This document shows, in pieces, positions 33,924-43,219 of a DNA stretch of 64,000 nucleotides (positions are counted from its first letter, which is position 1; the number at the start of each line of letters is the position of its first letter). Both the position numbers and the translations under genes were made by a program. Under the pieces are notes generated by a model. The model searched no databases, was not told the DNA's origin, and saw only the letters and a program-made list of their open reading frames with translations. The DNA lies in contig CAWVRK010000004.1 of the NCBI GenBank assembly GCA_963932955.1, positions 47,872-111,871 on the forward strand, in the 5' to 3' direction. Source of the DNA: Flavicella sp963932955 (GTDB taxonomy: Bacteria; Bacteroidota; Bacteroidia; Flavobacteriales; Flavobacteriaceae).

Positions 33924-35009
33924 TCAATACCGAACGATGCGTTCTATTTTTCCTGCTTCGAGGTATTTTTTGATTGCATATCTTGTTGCCAACGTATCTT
34001 CAATTTTAGTAAGCAAGGTTTTGAGGATGTCCATGTTGTTAAATTGATGGGCCAAATCGATGAATCCAACACCTAAAATTTGGTTTTCTTCGATCAACAC
34101 AACTGATTTCTCTTGAGCGTGTCTTCCCTTGTCAATCAGAAGCATGTTCTCGTTGTTAAAAACGACCGTTTGCAAGTTCTTTTTACGATGGTTGTTGAAT
34201 TTTGGCTTGTGTTTCATACAAGCCATGTCAAATTTTAATTGTGCAATCAATTCATTTCCTGTTTCTTCATGACTGATCGAGTGAGAATTCTCTTGAAGGT
34301 TTAGTATTTTTTTGGAAGTTTTAAGGTAAAGTTGGTTGATGCCTTTTTTGATGTTTTTATTCCTCCCGATATAAATCACCTCTCCTTCTGTATTGTGTAT
34401 GTAAAAAACGCCCATCACAGTAGGGGCATCTTCAATCATTTTGTTCAACTTGTCAGAAAACACTTTTACTTTGTCTACCAAAATCTTTATGGAGCTTTTT
34501 GTAATTTCTTTTGACAGGTCTTTGGTCAATAAAAATTTAAACAATTTTAAGGTTGCCAGTGCATCACCACTAGCTCGATGTCTGCCATTCATGGGAATGC
34601 CTAAGGAGCGGCACAGTTTTCCCAAACTGTAGGAAGGCATTTCAGGGATAAGCTTTTTACTCAACTCCACCGTACAAAGCGTTTCTCTCGTATAATCAAA
34701 GCCCAAGCGTTTGAATTCTGTGCGGAGAATTCGATAATCAAAAGAGGTGTTGTGGGCAATAAAAACACAATCTTCAGTAATTTCTAAAATCCGCTTGGCA
34801 ACTTCGTAAAACTTGGGAGCTGTTCGGACCATATTGGGGGTAATTCCAGTTAACTTGACAACAAAAGGCTGGATGGGTCTTTCAGGATTTACGAGTGTAA
34901 TCAACTGATCTACTATCTGATGGCCATCGTATTTGTAGATGGCGACCTCTGTGATGCCTTCTTCATTGAATTTACCTCCGGTCGTTTCAAAATCTATAAT
35001 CGCGTACAT
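33924..35009 (-). CDS. DEDDh 3'-5' exonuclease fused to a GIY-YIG-like domain
   Basis: Residues 1-170 are a DnaQ-type exonuclease: YAIIDFETTG (Asp and Glu of motif I) at 2-11, FIAHNTSFDYRILRTEF near 90 and HRASGDALATLKLF near 150, where the His and Asp give DEDDh. Residues about 199-290 are GIY-YIG-like: GVFYIHNTEGEVIYIGRNKN, with the first motif altered to GVF, and the later EETGNELIAQLKFDMACMKHKPKFN holding the Glu. This matches the polymerase III epsilon/UvrC-like fusion proteins of Bacteroidota. It is 361 residues, shorter than many relatives. The role is probably in DNA repair (inference). Confidence 0.85.
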   Translation of the reverse strand: MYAIIDFETTGGKFNEEGITEVAIYKYDGHQIVDQLITLVNPERPIQPFVVKLTGITPNMVRTAPKFYEVAKRILEITEDCVFIAHNTSFDYRILRTEFKRLGFDYTRETLCTVELSKKLIPEMPSYSLGKLCRSLGIPMNGRHRASGDALATLKLFKFLLTKDLSKEITKSSIKILVDKVKVFSDKLNKMIEDAPTVMGVFYIHNTEGEVIYIGRNKNIKKGINQLYLKTSKKILNLQENSHSISHEETGNELIAQLKFDMACMKHKPKFNNHRKKNLQTVVFNNENMLLIDKGRHAQEKSVVLIEENQILGVGFIDLAHQFNNMDILKTLLTKIEDTLATRYAIKKYLEAGKIERIVRY

Positions 35010-35033
35010 GTACTCTGTGGTTCTTTTTGTTTT

Positions 35034-35672
35034 TTAATTTCGTGCTCCAAAAATTGTGCTTCCCAAGCGGACCATGGTCGCGCCTTCTTGAATTGCGATA
35101 TGGTAATCGCCACTCATTCCCATAGATAAAACAGCCAAGTCAGTCTGGTCAAAAAAGTCCTTTAAAGAACGAAATTCCTTTGCAACCTGTTCCGTGTCAT
35201 CCGTAAAACTGGCCATCCCCATCAGTCCTACAATTTTTACATGTTCCATTTTTTTCAATTCTTCTGAGAAGAGGATTTTTTGTATTTCGATCATGGGCAA
35301 TCCGAACTTCGTTGCTTCTTCTGAAATTTTTGCTTGCAATAAGCAGGAGATCACGCGTTGGTGTTTTTTCGCTTGTTTTTCGATTTCTCGTAAAGTGCTC
35401 AAACTATCAACCCCGTGAATCAAAGAGACAAAAGCCGCCATGTATTTCACTTTGTTCTTTTGAAGGTGACCGATAAAATGCCATTGGATATCTTTGGGCA
35501 AAGATTCCCATTTGCTGACCATTTCTTGGACCTTGTTTTCTCCAAAGGCACGTTGTCCTGTCTTGTAAGCTTCCTGTAACATAAGGATTGGCTTGGTTTT
35601 GGACACGGCTACTAATTGGACATTGGAAGGGATGTTTTGAGCGAGGGAAGAAATGTTTTTTTGTATGGACAT
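35034..35672 (-). CDS. YggS-family pyridoxal phosphate homeostasis protein
   Basis: PLP-binding alanine-racemase-like TIM barrel of 212 residues without known enzymatic activity; it buffers PLP and keeps amino-acid pools balanced in E. coli. The cofactor Lys is in VAVSKTKP near 26. Also seen are GENKVQEMVSKW, WHFIGHLQKNKVKYM, VKIVGLMGMASF and MGMSGDYHIAIQEGATMVRLGSTIFG. It heads an operon with the exonuclease (24 bases between them) and the K+ channel. Confidence 0.93.
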   Translation of the reverse strand: MSIQKNISSLAQNIPSNVQLVAVSKTKPILMLQEAYKTGQRAFGENKVQEMVSKWESLPKDIQWHFIGHLQKNKVKYMAAFVSLIHGVDSLSTLREIEKQAKKHQRVISCLLQAKISEEATKFGLPMIEIQKILFSEELKKMEHVKIVGLMGMASFTDDTEQVAKEFRSLKDFFDQTDLAVLSMGMSGDYHIAIQEGATMVRLGSTIFGARN

Positions 35673-35712
35673 ATCTAAACGGGGGGACTGGTCAATAGTA
35701 TTTGCTAAAACC

Positions 35713-35720
35713 CAAAGATA
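35713..35720 (-). promoter_or_regulatory. -7 box upstream of yggS
   Basis: TATCTTTG on the minus strand, about 40 bases before the ATG at 35672; the serA terminator lies just upstream. Confidence 0.5.
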
Positions 35721-35801
35721 CCATTTTATCGTGTATAACTACGTCAGCCTGCATATTTTCATATCTAAAAAAAGTAAGACTTCTCAAACGAAACAAAGGC
35801 C

Positions 35802-35834
35802 AAAAAAAAACAGTCCTTTGAAAGACTGTTTTTT
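35802..35834 (-). terminator. Terminator between serA and yggS
   Basis: Stem AAAAAACAGTC / GACTGTTTTTT around CTTTGAAA, with A-run and T-run on either side. On the minus strand it follows serA by about 20 bases. Confidence 0.85.
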
Positions 35835-35854
35835 CGAATGTAGAACAACAGCGC

Positions 35855-36805
35855 TTATGAAAGCAATGTGATGATTTGAGTTGCCAGTTCTCCACCGATT
35901 CGGTCTTGTGCCTCTCCAGTTGCTGCACCGATGTGAGGTGTCAAAGAAACTTTGGAATGCATCAATACTTGTAAGGCAGGTTTTGGTTCTGTTTCAAAAA
36001 CATCCAAGGCAGCACCGGCCAATTTTCCATTGTCAAGAGCCGCCAACAAAGCCACTTCGTCAATCACGCCACCACGAGCAGCATTTGCAATAAAAGCACC
36101 GTCTTTCATGTTCTCAAGTTCGCTTGCGCCGATTACATAACCGTCTTGAGCAGGAACGTGAAGGGTTAAAAAGTCAGCTTGTTTGAGGACTTCTTCTTTT
36201 GAAACTGTGTCAATTTTAAGTGCGATGGATTGCCCGTCAAAAAAGTCCAAGTTAAGGGTTGCAGTTTCCATAAAAGGATCGAAAGCAACTACTTTCATCC
36301 CCAAACGCAAGGCTACAGCGGCAGTCGCCTGACCGATACGTCCAAATCCAAGGACACCTAATGTTTTTCCTTTCAATTCAACTCCCTTTGCGTAGGCTTT
36401 TTTCAATCCTTTGAAATTGGATTCTCCTTCCAAAGGCATGTTTTTGTTTGAATCGTGTAAGAAACGCGCCATTCCTGTCAAGTGAGCAAAAACCAATTCC
36501 GCAACTGAATGTGAAGAGGCAGCAGGAGTATTGATTACGTGTACTCCTTTGTCGCGAGCGTATTGTACGTCGATGTTGTCCATTCCGACACCACCACGAC
36601 CGATGATTTTCATTGAAGGACAAGCGTCAATCAATTCTTGACGTACGGTCGTAGCACTGCGAACTAATAGGACGTCGATATTTTCTTGGTTGATAAAACT
36701 TTCTAGTTGCTCTTGGGCAACACTGGTAAGGAGGACTTCGAAACCGGCAGCTTCCAAGGCGGTTACACCACTTTGAGCCAATCCGTCATTTGCTAATACT
36801 TTCAT
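35855..36805 (-). CDS. serA: D-3-phosphoglycerate dehydrogenase
   Basis: First step of serine synthesis from 3-phosphoglycerate. The 316-residue protein lacks the C-terminal ACT domain, the short type. It shows the D-2-hydroxyacid dehydrogenase layout: VLLVRSATTVRQELID near 47, GRGGVGMDNIDVQYARDKGVHVINTP near 70, the Rossmann motif VLGFGRIGQATA near 148, AARGGVIDEVALLAALDNGKLAGAALDVFETEP near 235-267 and the catalytic HIGAAT near 292. It follows serC after 56 bases and probably shares its transcript. Confidence 0.94.
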   Translation of the reverse strand: MKVLANDGLAQSGVTALEAAGFEVLLTSVAQEQLESFINQENIDVLLVRSATTVRQELIDACPSMKIIGRGGVGMDNIDVQYARDKGVHVINTPAASSHSVAELVFAHLTGMARFLHDSNKNMPLEGESNFKGLKKAYAKGVELKGKTLGVLGFGRIGQATAAVALRLGMKVVAFDPFMETATLNLDFFDGQSIALKIDTVSKEEVLKQADFLTLHVPAQDGYVIGASELENMKDGAFIANAARGGVIDEVALLAALDNGKLAGAALDVFETEPKPALQVLMHSKVSLTPHIGAATGEAQDRIGGELATQIITLLS

Positions 36806-36860
36806 TTTTTTAGATTTATGTTTGCGTTGCGGGGCAACGATAAGTTCTAATGTTTATTTG

Positions 36861-37919
36861 TTATCGATTCAAATCTCGCATGGCTTTGATCAACACGTTG
36901 ACGCTTTCCAAAGGAAGTGCGTTGTAAATGCTCGCTCTGTATCCACCCACACTTCGGTGACCGTTTAAGGCGCTGATTCCAGCGGCAACACAAAGACTGT
37001 CAAATTTTTCTTTTAAAGACGCATCCGTCAAATTGAAGGTTACATTCATTTTAGAACGGTCTTCTTTGGCTGCAAATCCTACAAAAGAAGGATTGTTGTC
37101 AATCTCAGCATAGAGCAAAGATGCTTTTTCTTCGTTGGCTTTTTCAATGCCAGTGACTCCTCCATTTTCTTTCAACCACTCCAAGGTCAACATAGAGACA
37201 TATACTGCAAAGACAGGAGGGGTGTTGAACATGCTTCCTTTGTCTGCATGAATTTGATAATCCAACATGGAAGGAATTTGTCTCCCGGATTTTCCTAGAA
37301 TTTCATCTTTGACGATGACCAAAGTTGTTCCTGCAGGACCCATGTTTTTTTGAGCACCCGCATAGACCACGTCAAATTGACTGTAGTCCAAGGTTCTTGA
37401 AAATATATCCGAACTCATGTCTACCACTTTCAAAGTGTCTCCAGGGAATTCGTTCAATTGTGTTCCAAAAATAGTGTTGTTGGAAGTGAAGTGAATGTAG
37501 TCTGCGTCTTTAGGAACGTCGTATCCTTTGGGGATGTAATTGTATCCTTTGTCTTTTGAAGAAGCAACGACGACCGTATCTCCAAAAAGTTTTGCTTCTT
37601 TGATGGCTTTAGAACTCCAAGAACCCGTGTCTAGGTAAGCGGCTTTGCCACCGATTTTCATCAAGTTATAGGGCGCCATTACAAATTCGGTACTCGCACC
37701 TCCTTGCACAAAAAGTACGGAGTAGCCTTCGGGGAGCGCTAACAATTCCTTGACCAAAGCTTGTGCTTTGTCCATTACAGCAATGAATTCTTTGCTGCGG
37801 TGAGAAATCTCTATCAAGGACAAACCGAGTCCTTGAAAATCAACAATGGCTTCGCTTGCTTTCTTTAAAACTTCTTGGGGCAATACAGAGGGGCCTGCAC
37901 TAAAATTATGTTTTTTCAT
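36861..37919 (-). CDS. serC: Phosphoserine aminotransferase
   Basis: PLP enzyme (class V fold) converting 3-phosphohydroxypyruvate to phosphoserine; the substrate is supplied by SerA next door. The 352 residues start MKKHNFSAGPSVLPQEVL, with the HRSKEF and VLFVQGGASTEFVMAPYNL segments and the PLP lysine in AQKNMGPAGTTLVIVK near 192. NGHRSVGGYRASIYNA closes the protein. Length is typical. Confidence 0.95.
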   Translation of the reverse strand: MKKHNFSAGPSVLPQEVLKKASEAIVDFQGLGLSLIEISHRSKEFIAVMDKAQALVKELLALPEGYSVLFVQGGASTEFVMAPYNLMKIGGKAAYLDTGSWSSKAIKEAKLFGDTVVVASSKDKGYNYIPKGYDVPKDADYIHFTSNNTIFGTQLNEFPGDTLKVVDMSSDIFSRTLDYSQFDVVYAGAQKNMGPAGTTLVIVKDEILGKSGRQIPSMLDYQIHADKGSMFNTPPVFAVYVSMLTLEWLKENGGVTGIEKANEEKASLLYAEIDNNPSFVGFAAKEDRSKMNVTFNLTDASLKEKFDSLCVAAGISALNGHRSVGGYRASIYNALPLESVNVLIKAMRDLNR

Positions 37920-38013
37920 TGGGAAAAGTTGTCTGAGTTATTTTTACAATAAACGAAAAGCAAATTTCGGCAATTAAATTCATTTTACCATCTTAAAACG
38001 GCTAAATTATTCA

Positions 38014-39072
38014 CTACAATGTTAACAAAAATTGAAGCGTATCCACACCATCAGCATAGTCCCATAGTGAAGGAGCTTGTGTTTTTCCTAGCGGGATGCT
38101 TCCTGGAATGTCGATGTTGGTTGTAATACATTGAATTTTAGAGCGTTCTTGTTCTAAGGTAGTGAGCAATGAGTCTAGGTCCTCGTAATATTCGTAAAAT
38201 AGAGAGGAGATCGGTGATGTAAAGCTACGGTCTTCTTTGAGCATTAAAAATCCATTTTCTCGAATGTCAAAAAGACTCATCAAGTAGACTGCTTTGTTGT
38301 ATTCGTAATTATTGGCATAGCGTTCGTAATTTACAATGTCTTTGTGTTTGAAGACAGCTTTGAAAATCCTGTTCAAATCAAAGCCTTTGGGCAGGTATAT
38401 TTTTGAAATACTCCTGCATCCCAAGCCAAAATAGCGAAAAATATCATCGCTCATGCGCTCCAAAGTTTTTAGATCTTCGTCTCCGGAGAGAATTGCAACG
38501 GTATTTCTGTTTTGGCGAATGATGTGTGGGTGTTTGCCAAAATAATAATCAAAATAGCGCGCGGTGTTGTCGCTTCCTGTGGCAATCACGGCATCAAAAT
38601 CTGTCAATTTTCCTTCTGTAAACGTAATTTTTCCATTGAATTCGGGATGCGCATATTGCATGTATTTTCCTAACATCGGAAGGAAATGCTTGTCGTTTGA
38701 GGATAATTTCGCGACCAGGGAATGGCCAGCTATCAGCACACTTAAAAAGTCGTGAAATCCAACCATAGGAATGTTTCCAGCCATAATGACCGCAATGGTT
38801 TTGGGAGTGTTTTGCTTAAAAATATAAGAGGAGGTCCATTTGTTAAGGTTTTCAGGCCGCAAGGCTTGGCTCCAGCTTTCCATAGCAAACAATACATTGT
38901 CTTTGGTAAACCACCCGTTGAATTCTTGTGCTCTGTCAATTTGCATTTGGAAAGCGTCAAAAAACAAATCGTTGTGAGGGATGTTTTCCTTTCGGAGAAT
39001 TTCCTTTCTTGAAAATTGACTTAAAAAAACACCTAAGGCAACAAAAGCGTCTTTTCTCTGCTGTAATGACAT
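38014..39072 (-). CDS. LuxC-like acyl-CoA reductase
   Basis: Acyl-CoA reductase of the LuxC family (352 residues), which reduces acyl-CoA or acyl-thioesters to aldehyde using NADPH. In the non-luminous Bacteroidota its physiological role is not established. Aldehyde-dehydrogenase-like features: IAVIMAGNIPMVGFHDFLSVLIAGHS near 92-117, VIATGSDNTARYF near 167 and the catalytic Cys probably in FRYFGLGCRSISKIYLP near 222. In many flavobacteria the gene lies next to a ferredoxin and serC; the ferredoxin is missing here. Promoter box upstream. Confidence 0.84.
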   Translation of the reverse strand: MSLQQRKDAFVALGVFLSQFSRKEILRKENIPHNDLFFDAFQMQIDRAQEFNGWFTKDNVLFAMESWSQALRPENLNKWTSSYIFKQNTPKTIAVIMAGNIPMVGFHDFLSVLIAGHSLVAKLSSNDKHFLPMLGKYMQYAHPEFNGKITFTEGKLTDFDAVIATGSDNTARYFDYYFGKHPHIIRQNRNTVAILSGDEDLKTLERMSDDIFRYFGLGCRSISKIYLPKGFDLNRIFKAVFKHKDIVNYERYANNYEYNKAVYLMSLFDIRENGFLMLKEDRSFTSPISSLFYEYYEDLDSLLTTLEQERSKIQCITTNIDIPGSIPLGKTQAPSLWDYADGVDTLQFLLTL

Positions 39073-39095
39073 GCGTAGTTTTATTTAGATCGCTG

Positions 39096-39103
39096 CAAAA
39101 ATA
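39096..39103 (-). promoter_or_regulatory. -7 box of the acyl-CoA reductase gene
   Basis: TATTTTTG on the minus strand, 23 bases before the ATG at 39072. Confidence 0.45.
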
Positions 39104-39289
39104 GGGAAACTTAAGAGAATTGTTTTAAGAGGAGATTTATATTTTTTTTTGAAGAGGAAACGATTGTACGCATATTTGTGTATTTTGCCTTGGTACTTCT
39201 TGATGTAACTGAAAAGTATTTAAAGGTGCTTTGAAAACAGCTTGCCATTCAATGAATAGATACCAACGACTCTTCAAAAACCTCGCTTT

Positions 39290-41530
39290 ATGAATTTTTA
39301 TTCTAGTATTAAATACATTCAATGGATATTTTTTTTGACGCTTTTGACAATTTCTTTTGCTCCTGTGCAATCCCAAACTAACGTTCAAGAGATTGCTGAA
39401 AAATCCAATGGAGGGATGTCCAAAGATACCGACACCTACATTGAGCAATTATTAAAAGAACTTACCCTAACGGAAAAAGTGGCACTGTGTCACGCACAAT
39501 CAAAATTTAGCAGTAAAGGAGTTCCGCGTCTTGGCATTCCAGAAATTTGGATGGCAGATGGTCCCCACGGTGTGCGTGCTGAGATGAGTTGGGATTCTTG
39601 GAATTATGCCCAATGGTCAAACGATTCCATCACAGCTTTTCCGGCATTGACTTGCTTGGCAGCTTCTTTCGACCCTCAGTTGTCAAACGAATACGGTCTT
39701 AGTTTAGGAGAAGAAGCGCGGTACCGAGAAAAAGATGTTTTGTTGGGGCCGGGTGTCAATATATATCGAACCCCCATGAACGGAAGGAATTTTGAATATT
39801 TAGGTGAAGATCCTTTTTTGGCTTCTAAGATGGTGGTTCCCTACATTCAAGGAGTCCAAAAAAATGGGGTCGCAGCATGTGTCAAACATTTTGCGTTGAA
39901 CAACCAAGAGCATTGGAGAAATGTCATCAATGTAGAAGTAAATGATCGGGCTTTGTACGAGATCTACTTGCCCGCTTTCAAAGCTGCTGTAATGGAAGCT
40001 GGTGTTTGGTCAATCATGGGTGCCTACAACAAATTTCGGGGTCAATACGCCTGTCACAATGAACTCCTTTTGAATAAAATTTTAAAACAAGATTGGGGCT
40101 TTGACGGGGTTGTGATCAGCGATTGGAGCGGCACCCACAGTACCATCGAGGCTGCTTTGTATGGCTTGGACTTGGAGATGGGAACGGGTACCGATGGTTT
40201 GGGCACAACGACCGACAACCATTATGAACATTACTATTTGGCCAAGCCTTTTCTGAAAGCGCTCAAAAGTGGTGAAATAGCAACCGCTCATCTAGACGAT
40301 AAAGTTCGAAGAATTTTGCGTTTGATGCTTCGTACGAATCTAAACCCGGACAAACCTCTTGGAAGCTTGAATACTAAAAAACACCAGAAAGTCGCGCGCA
40401 AAGTTGGAACGCAAGGAATGGTTTTGTTGAAAAATAAAAATAATTTTTTTCCGATTCAAGATCAGAAAAACACCATCATCGCTGTCATCGGTGAAAATGC
40501 AACCCGTAATATGACTGCTGGAGGAGGATCTTCAGAATTGAAGCCGCAGTTTGAAATCAGCCCTTTGGAAGGCCTCAAGCAACGCTATAAAAATGCGACT
40601 GTAATTCACACCATGGGTTTTGAATCTGGTACTTCTGTTTACAACCAAGTGATTTCTGGAAAGTTGGACGCCGACTCTTTGAGGCTAAAAGCCATTGCAT
40701 TTGCAAAAAAAGCAGATGTGGTTTTGTTTATAGGGGGGTTAAATAAAAGTCACCACCAAGATTCAGAAGGAGATGACAGGTTGCAATTTGAACTGCCCTT
40801 TGGGCAGGAAACGTTGTTGAACGAAATCCATCAAGTGAACAAAAATTTAGGCATGCTTTTGCTAACAGGTAATGCTGTTGAGATGCCGTGGTTAGAGAAC
40901 GTGAACGGACTGCTTCAAACTTGGTATCTGGGGAGTATGGCAGGACATGCCATCGCAGATGTTGTGTGTGGAGCTGTCAATCCATCGGGGAAGTTGCCGT
41001 TTTCCTTTCCAAAGAAACTCAAGGACAATGCCGCCCATTATTTTGGTGACGTATCTTATCCAGGAGATGGGGTAAATCAATATTACAAAGAAGGTATTTT
41101 GGTCGGGTATCGATGGCATGACACAAAAGGAATCAAACCGCTCTATGCCTTTGGTCATGGATTGTCATACACAAATTTTAAAATAACCAATGTCAAAACA
41201 GACAAGCAAATGTATTCTCCAACAGACACCCTTGCCATCTCTTGTGTGGTGAAAAATACGGGGACTCGTGATGGGGCAGAGGTGGTGCAGGTTTATATAG
41301 GAAAACCCGACTCCAAAGTAAAAAGAGCTTTAAAGGAATTGAAGGGATTTGAAAAAGTGGAGTTGCCTAAAGTTACTTCGAAAAAAATCAGCATAGATAT
41401 CCCAATAAATACCTTGGCTTTTTACGATGAAAGTCGCTCTGAATGGAACCTCGAAAAAGGAACCTACGTGCTTTTTGTAGGAAACGCATCTGACAACATT
41501 TCAAAAGAAATCAAAATCTTCGTTGAGTGA
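39290..41530 (+). CDS. GH3 family beta-glucosidase-like glycoside hydrolase
   Basis: Exported glycoside hydrolase of 746 residues; a signal peptide (about residues 1-29, WIFFLTLLTISFAPVQSQ) points to the periplasm. The N-terminal barrel has LGIPEIWMADGPHGVR, GPGVNIYRTPMNGRNFEYLGEDPFLAS, VKHFALNNQEHWR and the nucleophile Asp278 in GVVISDWSGTH. The second domain begins LLKNKNNFFPI near 380 and ends with NPSGKLPFSFPK. A fibronectin-III-like C-terminal domain (from YSPTDTLAISCVVKNTGTRDGAEVVQVYI) closes the protein. Substrate is probably a beta-gluco- or xylo-oligosaccharide (inference). No SusCD neighbours. Confidence 0.93.
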   Translation: MNFYSSIKYIQWIFFLTLLTISFAPVQSQTNVQEIAEKSNGGMSKDTDTYIEQLLKELTLTEKVALCHAQSKFSSKGVPRLGIPEIWMADGPHGVRAEMSWDSWNYAQWSNDSITAFPALTCLAASFDPQLSNEYGLSLGEEARYREKDVLLGPGVNIYRTPMNGRNFEYLGEDPFLASKMVVPYIQGVQKNGVAACVKHFALNNQEHWRNVINVEVNDRALYEIYLPAFKAAVMEAGVWSIMGAYNKFRGQYACHNELLLNKILKQDWGFDGVVISDWSGTHSTIEAALYGLDLEMGTGTDGLGTTTDNHYEHYYLAKPFLKALKSGEIATAHLDDKVRRILRLMLRTNLNPDKPLGSLNTKKHQKVARKVGTQGMVLLKNKNNFFPIQDQKNTIIAVIGENATRNMTAGGGSSELKPQFEISPLEGLKQRYKNATVIHTMGFESGTSVYNQVISGKLDADSLRLKAIAFAKKADVVLFIGGLNKSHHQDSEGDDRLQFELPFGQETLLNEIHQVNKNLGMLLLTGNAVEMPWLENVNGLLQTWYLGSMAGHAIADVVCGAVNPSGKLPFSFPKKLKDNAAHYFGDVSYPGDGVNQYYKEGILVGYRWHDTKGIKPLYAFGHGLSYTNFKITNVKTDKQMYSPTDTLAISCVVKNTGTRDGAEVVQVYIGKPDSKVKRALKELKGFEKVELPKVTSKKISIDIPINTLAFYDESRSEWNLEKGTYVLFVGNASDNISKEIKIFVE

Positions 41531-41801
41531 TTTTTATGGGTAGAACGATGAGTGGTATTGAGAAATTGGAACCGTAGATTCATTTCTTTAAAAGTGTGCT
41601 GTTGGTTTGTTTTTCTAAAGAATTGAAATCACATCCAAATGAATTTATTGACAGTTTCCACTATTTTAAAAAGACTTTGCTATTAACAAAAAAAGGGGGG
41701 GTAAAAATATTCTTCGTACATTTATAGTGTTATTGCGCTTTTCAATACTGTGCAAATTTTTGAATGATAATTGCAAGTTATTTTGCCTTTTAATTTTTTA
41801 T
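41531..41801. other. Intergenic stretch between GH3 and lipoprotein genes
   Basis: About 270 bases without a gene. A run of seven G follows eight A at 41687-41701. A TACATTT sequence near 41718 is one base short of the -7 consensus; no terminator or other element is convincing. Confidence 0.4.
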
Positions 41802-43154
41802 ATGAAAACACAAAAAAACCTTATTTTATTCTTGCCAATACTGTTGTTTGTCTTTTCGAGCTGTACCCAAACGGTTTCTGATAAGTTACCGAAAGAAGAC
41901 GACGCTTTGTCGATGGTCGCTGTCATGGACCTCTTGACGAGTCAATTTGACAACAGTGGCAATTTGAGACAAGATGAAAACCCGGTGGGAAACATTGTTT
42001 TTGATTTTTGCTTTAATTTTGTCTACCCCTTGGAACTTTCTTATAGCAGTGGCGCTACCAAAGAAGTTCTGAGTTTAGAAAATTTGCTTTTTGTATTGAT
42101 TACCGACAGTTCTGAAGAACAGTCTGTAAACGGCATTGTATTTCCTTTTTCTGTAGAAGTCTTTAATTCCCAACGCGCTGCTATTGAAGTCGTCTCCATC
42201 CAAGATGTTGGTGAATTTGAAAGTCTGGTTGAAAATTGTGATTTTGAAAACGATCTCTTTTGCATTGAAATTTACGCACCCGTATGTGTAAAGGTTTCGG
42301 ATCCGGCAGGAGATGCATTTGTCATTACCTATCCAAACGCTTGCTATGCAGGATTGGACGGATTTACGGAAGAAGACTTTATAGAGGATTGCAAAGAAGG
42401 AACCAATAAAGGAGATCTTTTTGAAAGGAAGTGTTTTGAATTGGATTTCCCATTGACCATCAAAACCGGAAGTGGCAAGTCCATTACATTGGAATCTGAG
42501 TTAGAATTAGAAAAAACGGTTTACCAGCTGTACCATTGGGAATACCAGTTTCCGATATCGATCACAAAAGAAGACGGTTCCGAACAAATTCTTGAAAGTA
42601 CAGAAAGTTTGAATGCTCTTTTGGAGGAATGCTATGGTGATTATTGGAAAACGGATTGCATGTGCACAAAAGAGTACAATCCTACCTGCATTCAAATCAC
42701 CGACCCACTGAACCCAGAGAAAACCTATACTAAGTTGTTTTCAAATCATTGCGAGGCTATTTGCGCAGGATTTAAAGAAGAAGACTTTGTCAAATGTCCA
42801 TCGACAGATGTGGAAGAAAATTACAAACTTTGGGAGTCTGCTGAAATAAAGTCCTACAGTTTTGATTTGATGGTGAGTTGTTATTGTGAAATTCAAGAAC
42901 CTTACCAAATACGGGTGATCAACGGAAAAGTTGAGCAAATCAAAGGCAACGAAGCTTGGGGCAGTGAAGGCATCCCGACTACGGTGGACGCATTGTTTGA
43001 CACAATTCTCAAAAAACTAGAACAAAAGCCTTTCCATTACGAACTCAAATTTGATCCCAACTACGGGTATCCTACAGATGTCTATTTTGACATGGTAGAA
43101 ATGATGGCCGATGAAGAAATAGGTTACAGCATCTCTAATTTTAAGATTTTATAG
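41802..43154 (+). CDS. Lipoprotein with two Kazal-like cysteine motifs and a DUF6174 domain
   Basis: Predicted surface or periplasmic lipoprotein of 450 residues, start ATG 41802 (MKTQKNLILFLPIL). The lipobox ends FVFSSC with Cys21. The middle holds two Kazal-like elements: CIEIYAPVCVKV...YPNACYAGLDG (Cys154, 162, 181, 197) and CMCTKEYNPTCIQI...FSNHCEAICAGF (Cys286, 288, 296, 317, 321, 332). Each has an insertion after the YxPxC core and each precedes EEDFxxDC/EEDFVKC. The C-terminus (about 340-450, SYSFDLMVSCYCEIQEPYQIRVINGKV to NYGYPTDVYFDM) matches DUF6174. Role unknown; Kazal modules inhibit serine peptidases elsewhere, but the spacing here deviates. Confidence 0.8.
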   Translation: MKTQKNLILFLPILLFVFSSCTQTVSDKLPKEDDALSMVAVMDLLTSQFDNSGNLRQDENPVGNIVFDFCFNFVYPLELSYSSGATKEVLSLENLLFVLITDSSEEQSVNGIVFPFSVEVFNSQRAAIEVVSIQDVGEFESLVENCDFENDLFCIEIYAPVCVKVSDPAGDAFVITYPNACYAGLDGFTEEDFIEDCKEGTNKGDLFERKCFELDFPLTIKTGSGKSITLESELELEKTVYQLYHWEYQFPISITKEDGSEQILESTESLNALLEECYGDYWKTDCMCTKEYNPTCIQITDPLNPEKTYTKLFSNHCEAICAGFKEEDFVKCPSTDVEENYKLWESAEIKSYSFDLMVSCYCEIQEPYQIRVINGKVEQIKGNEAWGSEGIPTTVDALFDTILKKLEQKPFHYELKFDPNYGYPTDVYFDMVEMMADEEIGYSISNFKIL

Positions 43155-43219
43155 CTGTCACTAAATGTACACATTGCGTTTTAAATAAGTCTTTAAAACA
43201 CCCTGCCTCCTCCTTTTAA

